Source: Volvox africanus (Eukaryota; Chlorophyta; Chlorophyceae; Chlamydomonadales; Volvocaceae). From it: a stretch of 64,000 nt of DNA. Positions 36,901 through 50,500 of this stretch are shown one piece after another. The notes beneath the pieces are model-generated. The model ran no database searches. It was not told the origin of the DNA and saw nothing but the letters and a program-made list of their open reading frames with translations. The DNA is taken from positions 1,321,501 to 1,385,500 of the forward strand of contig BSDZ01000112.1 in assembly GCA_030268105.1 (NCBI GenBank), in the 5' to 3' direction. The position numbers were made by a program, and so were the translations under genes. How positions within the stretch are numbered: the stretch's first letter is position 1; every line of letters starts with the position of its first letter.

Positions 36901-39900
36901 TTTAAGACGCCTGCCCTACCTTTTCGAGTTTGCTTTGCCCCTCTGTGACGCTCGCCTTCAGCTTGTCCAGTTCCCTTCGCGCGCTCCCCGCCAGCGTCTC
37001 AGCACGGCTGATCCGCCGCTCGAGGTCGTCCTTCTCTACTTCCGTACGGGAGCGCTGAACTGTCAGCTCCCGCTTGCGAACCTGTGCGTGGGGAAGAATT
37101 GAGAGCGTGCGGAGGCTCAAAAGGGCACGTGCTCCCTAAACGGTGATTATCGAGAGCCGTGAGCGGACCGAGAGGTTAGGATGCTGCACCTTCACGCACG
37201 CACCTGCAGTTCCTTAATCTGGCTTGCAGCCACACCGAATTCGGCCTCAAGAGCGCGAATCTGGCGCTCCATATCTTTGATCTCTGCCATTTGCCGCCCC
37301 TGGTCGTCAGAGGCAGCGCCTGCTGTTTCGCGGAGACGGCTGGCCTCCCGCTCCAACTGCAAATTCGGAGGCCGTTGCAGTCGGGCCACGTATAGCTGGT
37401 TAGCTGGTTACACGTGTGCAAAGGCCAGAAACTAGCATATCGGCAAGTTATGGAAACAAAAGCAAAGGCACGCGCCAGTTGAGCCCTGATCAGATTGCAT
37501 GTCGGTTAGCCTAACCTGAACGTGTTTGCAAAAACTACATACTCCTCCTATTGCATGGGAAGGCCCTCGGCAACCCACGAACACTATCCTCTCACGCCTG
37601 CTGCGCCGCACTCGTAGCGTGTCATATCTAGCACAGTAGTCATCGTGAGTTGAACAACAATTCAGAGGAGCCACATACCTTCTCAATTTCTGCCAGCGCT
37701 TTGTTCAGTTCCTTGTCAGAGAGGGTGTACTGCAGGCAGCGCCGTCGGCGATCTAACTGCTGGAACTCCACCAGCTCAGCGCGCTCTGTGTCCAACTCCC
37801 GCAGCTTCTCCTCTATTTCCAACAACTGTTCAGTAAATGCGTTGAAAATGGTAAGTGGAGGTGAGTGTCCAACTCCCGCAGCTTCTCTATTTCCAACAAC
37901 TGTTCAGTAAATGCGTTGAAAATGGTAAGTGGAGGTGAGTGACTTTTACATGCCCAGACCTTGCGTGTGTTTCACCCAAGAGGCTGCAACAAGCTGAAAC
38001 GCGTCGCCTAAATCACTGCCTGTGTTTCCCCAAGTTTGCATATCTGTCACGCCGTAGATGGCATATAAACAACTTAATCCTCATGCGTGTCACGACACTC
38101 GTACCTTTTTTGCTGCATGTCACGAAACGATACATCAAAATTAAGAGCCATAACCAAAACCTTATGTCGTCTGTTCATATGCCACCGCTCTAGCCACAAG
38201 CTCGATCTTTGAGGATCTCACGCAATTTAATTCAATCCAAAGATGTACTGGGCAAATGCCTGTCTGTTGAAGCCCTTACACATGGTCGACGCACCATGCT
38301 CTTAATTTGCTGCCCACGGCTGTCCGCTTCCTGCAAAATGAGCAAGCTTTCCTTGCGGCGTTCCTCATATACACGTGTGCCACCAATCTCCTTCAGCAAC
38401 TCCATGCGCTGTGCGTCCGACATGGCAGCCATCGCGGTAATCTTGCCCTGTGGAGCCAAGGAAGAGGGTGGAGGAAGACAGGGACGGGATATCATTGTAC
38501 TTAGTGAAAATGATTGGCTGGCTAAGGGACGACTGCGGGTGAGGCGGGCATCTCAACTGTGCTATTCCAGGGGCAGTGGTAGAATGGTAGCAAGCCAGAA
38601 CGCCCGCAAATCAAGAGAGGTGCAGGTGTGACGCCTTGTCAGCGCCAAGGTGTAGTACCCTGTTGTCAGGCCCACCTGCTGGACGATGTAGTAAGGGTTA
38701 CTTTTGCTGAAGCCAGCACTTTCCAGCAAGTTGCTCACTTCAGACTTGCTGCAGCACGTAGAGGGCGGCAAGTCGGGCCACATAGGGTGGCCAAGGTGGA
38801 CATGGGCGGCCGTGGATGCCAAAGAATGAAAAACCCTGCCCTGTCCTGTCAAGGACACTACCCTAATCAAAGCAAACTAATGGCATCCCATGGAATGCCC
38901 TGGTAAATCCTACCCTAGTTTCCCGATTGTACTTCAAATTGGAGGCATAATTTAGGATCCCGAACCTGATGAGCCCCTGACCAAGCTCATGTCAAACTGC
39001 CAGACAAGTCTTCCTAGCCATGCCTATATATGCCTATGTGATAATGCCGGCAAGTTTTGGAGCATCTAAGGCCTTGCTCACTAAACTATGGACGGCTCAC
39101 TTGATGTGTTTTTTGTCAAGCGTGTACTCGTCCTTCTTAGCTGTAATCGTGCGTCGCAATCGGACTTCGCCACGGTCGATCTAGGCATCAAAAGCGTCCG
39201 GCAGGGAAATGCAGCGGCACCCAAGGGATGCATAAGTGGTAGGCGTATAGCTGTTGGAAAGAAGCAGCTTCAGCTCGTCGAGGTGTGCAATTGCGGAAAT
39301 GCCCCCCAAAGGACCTCCCGAAAAGTGCGTTGTTACCGTGTTACTGTTAACGGCCAAGGTGACCTTATAGCGTACGGTAGACTCGGCGGATCCGTTAAAA
39401 GCAGTGCAATTGATAAGAAGGCATCGGGGATGAATGCGTACTTTCCTCCATAATAAACTGTCAGCCACTTGTTGGAGCTAGTTCAGTGATATATGCATTT
39501 TGCGGTTCAAACATAAGCATGGAGCTGTTGTCAAGGTGCGTACCTACGAATAGAACTACAGCGCGCCTACAAATAGACAGTACCCAATGATTACGGCACG
39601 AGGCCACCAGGCTGCCAAGCTATCGCAACTGCCGCATGTTTTTGTACTGCCTGATTGGCAAGATGTACATGTTATTAGGTAATCCCGTAATTAACGGTCC
39701 ATATGATTCCACACCACGCTGTAAGGTTGTGGCTTGGTTTTAGGGCTGTGCGGAAACCAATCTAAAATGTAGTTACACGCTTCCACCTGCATGAAACCCG
39801 CAGGTTTCCCGTGTTCAACTTTCCTATTGATTGCCAAACTTGCACTAGTCTCACCGGGAAGCGCCCATCCAAGTTGTCGAAAACTACCTCCACCCATGCG

Positions 39901-40752
39901 CTCGACATCCTGTGACCAGCGCCTTCCTGCGAAATGACTCAACGATGTTGGAAGCGCCTGGCGCAATAGTTAGACTTACTTACGTTTACGACTCCGGTTG
40001 CATGCTTTCATCATACCCTTTCTGTAACATGTGTCCATCTCTTGCCACCCCAGTATCTCGGGCACAAAACCTACATGTATGAGCTGAAGTCGCTCGTCGC
40101 CTCTCATGCTGATGAACGCATCGTTGAGGACAAACCGGACGGCTGCATATCGGCGACCATAAAGCATACGTTTACAATAAGCGGGGCAAGCGCAGTGAAC
40201 CAGATGCAATGTGGTACGACAGGCAAGAGGTTTCAAATGATGCGCATTGTCACAGAGGGTACGTCGCCTCCACGAACCCCTTTTCGGGCGGCGGGAGGCG
40301 ACAGAGTTTACTCCCTTCTGTTTCATAAAGGCCGTATTATGTTTCCGTCCAGCTCATTGCTCTTTCTAAATTGTGTATGCTATTCCCACCCGTTCTCATA
40401 CACCCTGTAGCGCCCTGCATGAGCTTAGCCCAATAATAATAATAATAATTCGGACTTAATGCTAAATGATAATCCCAAACCGCCCACCACGCCTAACGTT
40501 GCTAACCCCAAGGAGGGGACGCACCGTGAAAAAAATTTGACTTGCCCGAACCATTTGCGCCGACTGCAGGCAGCGCCATCAAAAGACAGCCAAGTTTAAG
40601 TGAAGCAATGACAGGCCGTACTTACACGTGATTTATTTTTGCTTACCAACGACATTTATCTTAGGGTCCAGCTCATCTGTATGTGTCTGGTCCTTGTAGC
40701 TCTTGAACCCCTCGATGAGCACCTGTCGCCGATAGCAATGAGTTTGGTTCAT
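24952..40752 (-). CDS. SMC3: Cohesin subunit SMC3, complete
   Basis: Twenty-seven phase-consistent exons give about 1,320 residues. Borders, high to low: 40752-40647, 40563-40525, 40142-40075, 39926-39855, 39180-39101, 38748-38676, 38447-38295, 37825-37679, 37356-37204, 37081-36920, 36665-36510, 36099-35950, 35711-35547, 35355-35196, 34928-34784, 34558-34438, 34282-34139, 33611-33366, 32844-32765, 32471-32298, 28046-27871, 27584-27436, 27106-26975, 26545-26419, 26148-25997, 25697-25380, 25266-24952. SMC3 pairs with SMC1 to form the cohesin ring that holds sister chromatids. Seen: Walker [10 protein letters not shown]; the AKKDEY lysine pair acetylated by Eco1/ESCO in other species; [16 protein letters not shown]; coiled coils on both sides of the hinge ([25 protein letters not shown]); ABC signature ALSGGQKT; Walker [12 protein letters not shown]. 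The start at 40752 (MNQTHCYRR before [13 protein letters not shown]) is plausible, but a separate first exon is possible. The last exon adds about 104 mostly acidic residues beyond the usual end. Confidence 0.97.
25777..25858. repeat. 41-bp tandem direct repeat in an SMC3 intron
   Basis: Two diverged copies start TTAACAGCCTCAATCA (25777) and TTAACAACCTCAATCA (25818). Both lie in the intron upstream of the ABC-signature exon. Confidence 0.75.
29085..29540. repeat. Irregular CTGGATAT-type repeat cluster
   Basis: CTGGATAT or a one-base variant (CTGGATAC, CTAGATAT, TTGGATAT) occurs at least seven times in about 450 bases, with uneven spacing. It looks like a decayed satellite or repeat-rich element rather than a regular tandem array. 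Confidence 0.5.
31798..32230 (+). repeat. Solo LTR-like copy in the SMC3 intron
   Basis: The proximal half (31798-31905, diverged, A/T-rich) is followed by the distal half (to about 32230, with AACACCTGGTTCCTGGTTCA). The order matches the 3' end of the family A element at 20640-20950, but in the opposite orientation. No internal retroelement sequence lies between the halves, as expected for a solo LTR left by recombination. It ends about 70 bases from the next SMC3 exon. Confidence 0.65.
37788..37938. repeat. 77-bp tandem duplication spanning an SMC3 splice acceptor
   Basis: Copy 1 (37788-37864) and copy 2 (37865-37938) are identical except that copy 2 lacks three bases. Copy 1 contains the 5' start of the SMC3 exon 37825-37679 plus its acceptor. 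Copy 2 repeats the same acceptor and exon start farther upstream on the SMC3 strand. Use of the distal acceptor would read 12 codons similar to the exon and then meet an in-frame TAG in the downstream copy. Confidence 0.9.
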
Positions 40753-41594
40753 ACGTGCCAACCTTTTCAGCTATTCATGCACTCTGTCTACAAAACCGGA
40801 CCTGTTTAATATGCATGATCTTCCCGCTGCCCCCGAATTGCAGCGAGCTTTGTCAAGAGGATCAAATTTTACAACACAGAGATTAATATAAAGCCGACTA
40901 GCAAAGATTTTGTGTACCCTAGTAAATGGGGGAAATGTTAGCTAAATGCCATGCACCCAAGCTGCTGACTGTAGCCCTGATACAAGCACATCGTCCCGGA
41001 ATGCATAAGATATCACAATCAGCAAGATGATCGGAAACTCGTTTTCGATCAATCAGAAAGATAGATGTATACGGGCGCCGCATGCACGCCGTGATAAATG
41101 TCGTTGGTACAACGGTGCATGACTTTTCGCACAAATAGTTATATTACTCACTGCACAATTTGCATGAAAGCAGCCGATAATTACTTGTCCGCATTACTAG
41201 ACATGGTTGCTTACCCTTAGTTGTATTCAGCTTTTCCTGAACTCCTTGGTATGCTGACGTTTATGCACGGAGATGGATGTAGGGATTTCCTCATATTCTG
41301 TATGATGAAGTAAAGCGGGGTTTATGTCATATAGCGTACGCTGATCCAGTTTGCATAATGTTGCTGAATTTTGCAGCACTTTTCGCGAGCTCGGTCTCAG
41401 CTTTTGCCGCAATGATCATTATTGTGGCACATAATTTCTTGTAGTTAATTATAATACCGCATACCAACAAGGGCTGTGGCCGCCGGTTCAGTCGGCGGCG
41501 GTGGTTGCTGAGCATCAGGAAAACACAAGTATCATCAGGCCACAGAAGGCCCCTAATAGAACTCTAAATCAGCAGCTCGGAGAATCGCATTGTA
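40753..41594. promoter_or_regulatory. Divergent intergenic region between SMC3 and BMS1
   Basis: SMC3 (minus) and BMS1 (plus) start 842 bases apart, head to head, so both promoters and 5' UTRs must lie here or overlap. The region is mixed in composition with an A/T-rich part near 41440-41460. No TATA box or other known element was recognised. Confidence 0.5.
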
Positions 41595-44500
41595 ATGGCC
41601 GGCAAGGAGCATCGTCAGCCAAAGGCTGGCAAGAAGGCCGCGAAGCGGAAAGCAGCCGAGAAGAAGAAACGGGGATTGACAGATGAACAACGAAAACAAA
41701 ACCCGAAGGCGTTTGCCTTTCAATCCGCAAAGAAGGCAAAAGCCCAGCAGTCGCGCAGCGCGGAGAGGGAGCAGCGGCGATTGCACGGTAGGCCCTACCA
41801 TGCAAAGTCATCCGGATGATTATTCTGAGGCCGGGGTAGCCGGGGTCTGGAGAAATGAGCTTCAATGCCTAGATGTAAAAACTCCAGACCAGAATGCTAA
41901 CAGGCATCATTCCCTCCCTCTCACGATGCCCCGCTTGCGTGCTGCACCATGGACGTGGATAGCTCCTATCTTGGACAAGGCAGCAGAGGAGCCGCCCCCT
42001 TTTGTGGTGCTTGTCCAAGGACCTCCAGGGGTGGGTTGCTCACCTAGGGGGCTGCAGTTCGCATTATGTTCTTCAAGAGATTGGCGGGGAGGACGAGGGG
42101 TGCAGACGGCGAAAGGAGGCAGTCTGGGCGGGAAAAGGGGTTTGCAGGGCGCAGGGGGCTTACACGCGATGCAGCTGCTTGCCACGGGGATATTGCCGCG
42201 TACTCTTAATTCTTCGGTTGGTGCCCTCCTCTAAACAGTCCCACTTCCTAAATCTTGCTTTCAGCCTCTCTGACTTGCATGTGCTGATCGGCCAGCGGTA
42301 GGTCCTGCTTGCACGTGCCAGGGATTGGTGCCCTGGTGGTCCTGCAGCTCCAGCATTTTCGCACAGATTACCATTCAAGCTTTTGATGCTAATCTTCGCA
42401 CTGCAGGTGGGAAAATCCATCCTGATTCGCTGCCTGGTGAAACATTACACCAGGCAGAACCTGGCGGAAGTTCGCGGCCCAATCACACTCGTAGCGGGCA
42501 AGAAGCGTCGGATAACGCTGGTGGAGTGTCCTTCGGACCTCTGTGGCATGATGGTGGGCGCGTCCGGTTTGCAGGGATGCCGGCAGTATCTGGCTAACTT
42601 GGCAGGAGTTTCGTGAACGCACATGGGTGATGGCACCTTTTTAGTTTTCGCCGAACTCACGGTTTAGCATTGAAGTTGTCGGCGAGTTCGGGTTGTCCGA
42701 TGCGTCCTGGGGGTCTTATTGTTACTATGCGAATCTCCCCGGGGGGATTTGCTGGATGCAGAGGATTTCACCCTAAGGCCGCCATAGTGCCAATTGAGGA
42801 ATCTCGTACGCTGCACATCCGTTCGAAACTCTCAAGTCATGGTGATTGTCGTCGATGAAGGTGCATGAGGCCGTCAAGAACATGTCAAGAGCAACTATTG
42901 ATGTACTAGTATGTGTGGCAACGACCACATGGCTCTAACACACGGGCTGCAATTAACGTTCTACTTGATAGACGACTGCTGTTATGGTGCCGACCAGTGC
43001 CGCTTGTCGTCCAGGTGTCGACATTAAAAGGCCCCAACTATCCAGGCCATGTAACACTTCCTAAGCTCGTTTTATAGTGTCATTGAGCTAGATGAGTTTT
43101 TACATATGTATGGCTGCCACCTGTTCTGTCCCACTCGCTCTACCCGGCTGGCTTACAGGACGCCGCGAAATATGCCGACCTGGTGCTGCTCTTGATAGAC
43201 GGTTCGTTTGGGTTCGAGATGGAGACGTTCGAGTTCCTCAACCTGCTGCAGGTAGGCAACATGGGGAGAGGGGTCTCGTGTGCACGCGTACGCCATGTAC
43301 CAGTCGGTCATGGATCCTAGGATGGAGCCGCTGAATTCACCAAACTGAGTAGCATGTTCCACAAGGCGAACATGAAAAGTGGTTGACTACAGCCAGCCAT
43401 TGTAACGTGCATGGACAGCTCTACTCCGTTCCAAACGAATCTTGTCCGAGCCGCCCTAAACCAACCTGCTGTGGATCGCAGGTGCACGGCTTCCCGAAGG
43501 TCATGGGTGTGTTGACGCACCTAGATGGCTTTCGGGACGCTTCACGCCTCAAGAAGACGAAAAAGAAACTCAAGCAACGCTTCTGGACGGAGATCTATGA
43601 CGGAGCAAAGCTCTTCTACTTGAGCGGTCTGCAGCACGGTAAGGGCGGTGTGATTTTTATGTTCGACATGTAAACAGTAAGGGCCGGGGTGGGAGGTTGT
43701 GCGGCAGAGAGGAGGAAATGTAAATGGAGGCGAGGTATCGTCGCAGCGCCACCTTCCCTTACTCGGGGAGGTTTGGTAGCGTGATGTTAAGTATCGCCGT
43801 CATCCACAAGAAAGTCAGTGGCTAAGGGCTAGCTTTTCATATCCATATGGCTCTGTAGTAGGTATTGGTGTATCAACCAGCATGGCAACAGAGGTCGGAA
43901 GCATGTGTTGGTATCCAGGTTATGACCTTGCATAACCACAGGAGGCATTCTTGTGGGTATTACAGGGTATACCTATGCCAATTGCCGTGTGATGCCTCAG
44001 TAAGACCCGGGTCCTCAACTCGATTGCCTGGAAGAACGCCTTGCTAAACGGGCACCTGCAGGAAGAGTGAGGACGGGAACTTGGCGACAGCCACACCCCA
44101 CACACCGTTCATTTTTAATGGACGCGTACTTCCGCACATCAGCTGTTTCTGGTGGTCGTATGCCATCCCCTTCAAGATCTGCTGCTGCTACCACCGCCCC
44201 CGCTACTGCCCCTTATGCAGGCAAGTATTTGAAGCGCGAGGTGCATAACCTGGCCCGGTTCATATCGGTGATGAAGCATCGACCACTCACCTGGCGCCTG
44301 GCGCACCCGTACACCTTGGTAGACCGGTTCGAGGTGGGCGGAGGGTGTGAGGTTAGGGTGTCAACAAGTACACAAAATAAGCAGCAATTGGAGAGGAAGG
44401 AGTCCGGTGGCTGACACGGCTATATGCCCAATCAATATGTCACCACAGCACGCTACTGGAGCATTCCTTCATTTTCTGGCCATCAACAGTCAATAGCGTG

Positions 44501-47500
44501 TCCTAAGCCCCCACGCCGTGTTAGGCCTCTTCTCAATACCTGCCCTGCAGTATGGTTGTGCTGATTATGAGCAACCCGCTCCCCTAAGAGCTCTTAGGAA
44601 TTTAGAATCGTTTTTCTTGTTGCACTCGCTTCATATTTTCCGCTCCTTGCCTTGCAATCATCAAAGGACGTTACTCCACGTGAGCTGGTGCGGGCCAACC
44701 CCAAGTGCGACCGTGATGTCATCCTGTACGGCTACCTGCGGGGCACCAACGTGAAGCCGCAACAGCGTGTCCATATTGCCGGCGTGGGTGATTTCACCAT
44801 CCAGGTAGGGAGGTATTGGAGTTAGGCGGCAAAGGGACATCGTGGTCTTATGGGCTAGGGGGAAGGAAGATCACAGTTGCTTCAGCTCCTGCCTCCGGCT
44901 ATCGGGCATCACCTGTCCAAATGTGACGAACTGATGAACTGTGCTGGACGTTCAGAAATTACGGCAGTGTGAGAGGTCCGGGTTTGGAACGATTGGGATT
45001 TCGGTGAAGGCAATCGGAAGTTCCTGAGGTCAGACCGGCGTATTCCCTTGTAAGCTTGAGCCTTCAACCGTAAGGAATGCGTGCTGGCAATTTTGGTGTC
45101 CACCTTCCGCATGTCAGGAGCTAGATGCACTACCAGACCCCTGCCCTCTGCCTGAGACCATCAAGCGGCGCGGGTTGAATGACAAGGAGCGTTTGCTGTA
45201 CGCACCCATGGCGGATATGGGCGGGCTACTGTACGACAAAGACGCCGTCTACATCGACATTCCTGACTGGAAGGTATATTGTACCGATAATGTAGGGCAC
45301 TGCTTGGCTCGCATTCGCCCTCCTCGTTGTGCCCCTCACCTCCATCCTTCCTTAGGCTCTGCCTGCCCGGCTGTTAAGGCCTGGCCCGTTCTTGATCTTT
45401 TCCACCTCTTCGACTATCACCTAAGGTTGCATTGGCCCAGCTGTAGTTATGTATTTTTGCGTACTATCTCCTACCCCCTGTACATGCAGACAGAGCTGCT
45501 TTTTTTCCGCAAGCTTCCGTCCCTTGCACCATCTGGCTCGTTCAGAATGTCATTCTCTATATGCAGCCTATGTCACCTAGGGCCACCCTTTCTGATTGCA
45601 GGCTTGGAAACTGGGTCTTTGCAAACGCCAACACTGCCTACACATTTTGTCTGTCTGCCTTCCTGTCCGCATTCTAAAGCCAGTCCGTAAGGGCCGCCGG
45701 AGGTTCCGCGAAACACAGCACACCCATATCGCCATTGGTTGCTTCAGGTCCAGTATACGGGCGACTCTGGGCGACCAGGGGACGAGGGTGAGGCCATGGT
45801 GCGGCAGCTGCAGGTGAGGGCGTCTCTCATATTCCTTGGATCACGCACATGCTGAGGTTTCTTCGTTCGGTTTCGTTTTCTCCGGATGGTTATATGATGC
45901 CTTACGCGGATCGGGGATCCTCGTCCGACAGGGCCTATCCGACTACTCCACGAGCCAACGGTGCTGCCAACCTGAAAACCTATTTACCACCTTAACATGT
46001 TTGTCGTACAGGCGACGCAGCAGCCTGTGGACGAGGCTCTTCGGCGGGGCAGGATCCAGCTTTTCCCGGGAGGCCGTGTGATTGGGGAGCAGGACACGGG
46101 GGATGACGACAGTGAAGATGAAGATGGCGAGGAGAACGATGAGAGCGGCAGTGAAGAAGCGGACGAGGATGACGAGGAGGAGGTGTCAGAGGACGACGAG
46201 GGTGAGCATTCCGTGCATGATGATGTATTGAGGTGGAACAGGGCTGCGAAGATGCGATGTGACAGAGGGCCAAGTCCAGCCCATGTGCAGCCCGGCGGGC
46301 CGGCACCGCGCGTTGGTTGGGCACCGCGTCCAGTCATGTCCCGTCAGCGTCAATCATACCATTGACATGATTGATGCCATATGGATGAACGATGCCAATC
46401 ATCATGCCGTGTAATGGGCGCCAACATCGGATGCATTTTGCGTTAATGTGGTAATCGGCTGTGATAATCTGCAGCGTCTTTTGTTCGCAGGTCCGGTTGA
46501 TCCAGGGAAGGTGCTGAGCCGGGGCATGCCTTTCAGCAACGCACCCGTTGTTTCCGCGGATGGCCGCATGCGGCGAGCGGCACTGTTTAGTGACCAATCA
46601 GCACCGCTGCAGCCATCGGAATATGCATCAGAGGACGACGACGACAAAGATAATGATGATGAGATTGGCGATGGGTTAGAGGACCAGGATCATGAGGCGG
46701 GGACTTACGGCCGGTGGCAGCAACAGCAAGTGAACAAAAGGCGGAGGCTGTCAGATGGCCGCGCGCTGCCGTCACAGGATGAGTCCGAGGAGGAAGACGA
46801 CGAAGAGGCGGAGGGCGATGAGGAAGAGCCAGGCACTGACGACGAGAACGACTCAGAAGTTGAGTCTGGAAGGATTCGGTGTCACAGTTTCCGTCTCAGC
46901 CACGTCTGTTGCAGTCCTTTACATAGAATATATATGATGCAGTTTTGTTAGTAACTGCTGGCCCGGCAACGTTAACCGCCAGCATTTGAATCCTTCAACT
47001 CCGCATTTGCCAATTCTGACAACAGCACCCTACATTAAATTGTTTCCGCAGCTGGGCTAGCTCCCCTCGCCGGTGTGTATGGTTGCAATCAGCCCTATGC
47101 GTGCTCCATGCATTGCTTCCATGTTTACGCGTGATGGAGGGCGCTGTCCTGCCACATTCCGAAATTGGTTAATTTGTATAAGATGCCGTTGACTTGCCTA
47201 AACCGATGGCTGAGAAATCGTCATTTCCAATGTTCTGGCATCCATGGGCTTATTTTCAGAACTAGTGCAGCTCATGCGTAGCTTCTGCCTTTTCCTTATC
47301 CGCTCCCATCCGTTGCCCGTTATGCGTGCATCCACACAGGTCTGGGTGAAGCGGCTCGTTGGAAAGCTGGAATGGCGTCCCGCACGTCGGCCTTCTTTTC
47401 CGAGCGCTCATCTGATCTGGCGGCCTTTGTGTACGGCAAGCGAGCGGTGGCTAACGCTGCTGGCGAGGACGATGACGATGATGGCGGCACATTTGCCGGC

Positions 47501-50500
47501 GGGGTAGTGGGCAAGGGCCTGGGGGATGTGGACGAGGATGGTGATGGCAGTGCCGACAGCGACGACAGCGACGATGACTTCTTCCAGCTGAAGCAGCGAT
47601 CCGAGAACGCAGAAAAGGCGGGGAGGGGCAGCCTAGAAGCCGTTGACGGTGTGTGCAACTATGGCGGGGAGGCTGGGCGGGAAAGTTTAGGTAAAGGTTG
47701 GCCTTGGGGCTGAATGATGTGCGAACGGCAGGGATCTTGTAGGTGGACAAACGGACGTCTGCAAGCATGACGGGGCGGGTTCCAAGGTGGAACACATGAG
47801 GACGCTTAGGAATCTCGCCGTGAGGCAGGGATTATTTATTCGGTAGCATATTATCCACCTTGCCTGCCGGGAGAGTAGTGAATCCCGTTATTATGGTTAG
47901 CACACCCCGGCAGAGCACGCGGCACCCCACATCACGGCTTCTTCCCTCCTTTCGTTATTCTGTGTGCTCTAAACAACATCCCCCCCCCGCAACCTTGGAT
48001 CGTTCAAACGCTCGACAAAGGACGTTGGCGAGGCTTGCCGTCGTGCGCAATCTTTTGGGCGACCAGATCCATGCATTCCCAAAATAGGGAGGCCGGGAGA
48101 GGTCACCGTTTGCATGCAAAGCGTCGGACTCAATTGTACAATAATGCCGCCATCCTAAGCTTTTGTTTATTTTCGCTTGTGTCCTGATCGATGTTCATCT
48201 TCTGATCGTCAGACCTTTCCTTCATGCATTGTCACGGATGCCCCTTCACCGCACAGCTTTGGACACCTGCCGCGTGCTGCCCCGACCTGAAGCACTCAGT
48301 GCTTGGCGCGGTGACATTGGGGTGGAGATGCTTGCATTACTCCGAAACCGCTTCGTGACGGGCGACTGGGCGGAGGGGCAACGGCGGGCGGAGGCACGCC
48401 CTGTTGGTTCCGATGGAGAAAGTGGTGGCAATGAGGGCGGCTCCGATGATGATGAGGTGTGGAAGCGATGGGGCTTTCATCTTAATGACTGGCGTGGTAA
48501 AGTGTGTGAGTATATTCTCGGGTTCCTCACCTCTGGTCTTAAAAGTTGGCAAGATGCGGCGTGGTGCGGTGCGTGCGCCTCATGTCTGGACCTTTAGGGC
48601 GCTACCTCCTGTGGTTAAAGTGCAGTTAGAGGATTCGCACTGTGTATCTTTCTTCTTTCTTGCCGCCACGGCACAATGTGTTTCCCTTGGGATGGCTGAC
48701 TGGCTCCAGGTCTTCGGCGACTTTGAGGACATAGAGACTGGGCAAAGGTTCGGTGAAGCAGGCGGGAGTGATGTGGTTGCAGCAGCGGCGCACCAAGCGC
48801 TACAGGACGCGCGTGAAGAGGCAGAGCGGTTGCGAGCCGCCAAGGCAGCGAAGAAGGCAGCGTTCAATGCCGCATATGACACGAAAGATGAGCGCAGTGC
48901 GGACGGACGGGGCGATGATGGCTTGGGTGACAGCAGTGGCGAGGATGGCGAGAATATTCGGAACGGGGAAAGGAGCAAGAAAGGAGGGCAGCCGGGTAAG
49001 GGCCACAACCACGAGGTGATCAACGGTCATTTTTTTCGGAGGACACCGCTCAGGACCGCGTGCTCTTCGCAGCCAATCATGAGCAGATTTCGTCCCTAGG
49101 CAAATGTTTCGGTCGCATGCCCTCCGTACTTCGCCGGTTATATCGTGTCCACCACCCAGCAGTCCCACGCTCCCACTATTCCCGGCGTTGGCTTCATGGC
49201 ATCTCTTCGGTTCCTCTTTACCGGGGCCAGTTATTTGTGGTGCCTCTCCTGATGTCCGTTTCCTCAGGGCGGCCGGGCCCGAAAGATGAGGAGACATACT
49301 ACGATGCGCTCAAGCGGGAGCTGGCTGCCCGCCAGGCCGCCACCCGCACGTTGTTGGACGGCTTGGATTCCGCCACCCGCCTGGCCATGGAGGGGCACCG
49401 GCCAGGGGCGTATGTCCGTATACGCTTCAGCGGTGAGTAGACCGATCGTGGACTGGAGGCGTGCCTGTGCATGTCTGGTCTGCAGACTTTCGGCGGCTGT
49501 CACGTTTTCAAGCCCTAGGTTGATATGTGGCGTGGGATCCACTGCTAAACGGAGAGAAGAAGAGGAGGGAAAGGGCAGTGCTTGTCACCTGCCTCCCTTG
49601 CATGTCACACGAAGGCCAGAACATGAGGACCCTGCCAATCGCGCCGCCACATTATGCCTGGCATCAAGAGAGATGCGTGTTGTGCGATATGCTGGTTCTT
49701 TATCTTCCTTCACCCACAGGCCTACCCTGCGAACTGGTGACGCATCACGACCCACAGCGCCCGCTGCTGATTGGCGGGCTGGGCCAGGGAGAGGAGAAAC
49801 TGGGTATGATGCGGCTGCGTTTCAAGCGGCATCGCTGGTTCCCTAAGCTGCTTAAGTGTCGGGACCCTTTGGTGTTTTCTGTGGGCTGGCGCCGCTTCCA
49901 GAGCCTGCCGGTGTATGCCGGTGAGTGGTTGGTTGGAGGCCTAAGAGCGAAGGTGGTGATTCGGTTGTGCGCCGCTCGCCATCAATCACCCGACATTTTT
50001 ATTCTATTAGTTATGTCCAGCAGGTTGTTAGGGAGGCGAGGGGGTGTTTGACTGGGGATATAGCCAATCTTATTGATTGGCTGTTTCTTTGGATCAACCC
50101 GGCTGGAAGGCTTTCTATGCTAGATGCAGATACCTTATCCGGAATGCATCGAGAGGTGCGCGCCAGTACCGGAAGAACGGTGCGAGCATAACAGAACCCG
50201 ATACGTAGTTTACCCGCGTCCGCCTCTCATATCGATTTACCGGTGGTATGAATAGCTAGCTCGGCCAAAGGCAAATGTCACGAGTTGAGCGTTGATGGGC
50301 ACACCCAGTGTTCTGTGTGTATGAATCATCTTCAACCTCATCGTGAAATTTGGGAGGGAACCCCTAGGCATGAATCAACTGAGTCTCGCTATTCCCTCTC
50401 CTCGTGGATTAACATTTCACCTAAACAAGAGATGAGATCTCTATTACATCATCACAGGTCCATCCCCTCTATGACTGGTTTCGTACCCCCACCCGACCCG

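Noticed and set aside
45984..47658. Long minus-strand Ser/His/Pro-rich frames.
   Set aside because: These are shadows of the acidic BMS1 exons on the + strand.
48580..49023. Minus-strand frame of 147 codons.
   Set aside because: It overlaps the BMS1 exon 48710-48995, which matches the family; the opposite frame has no known domain.
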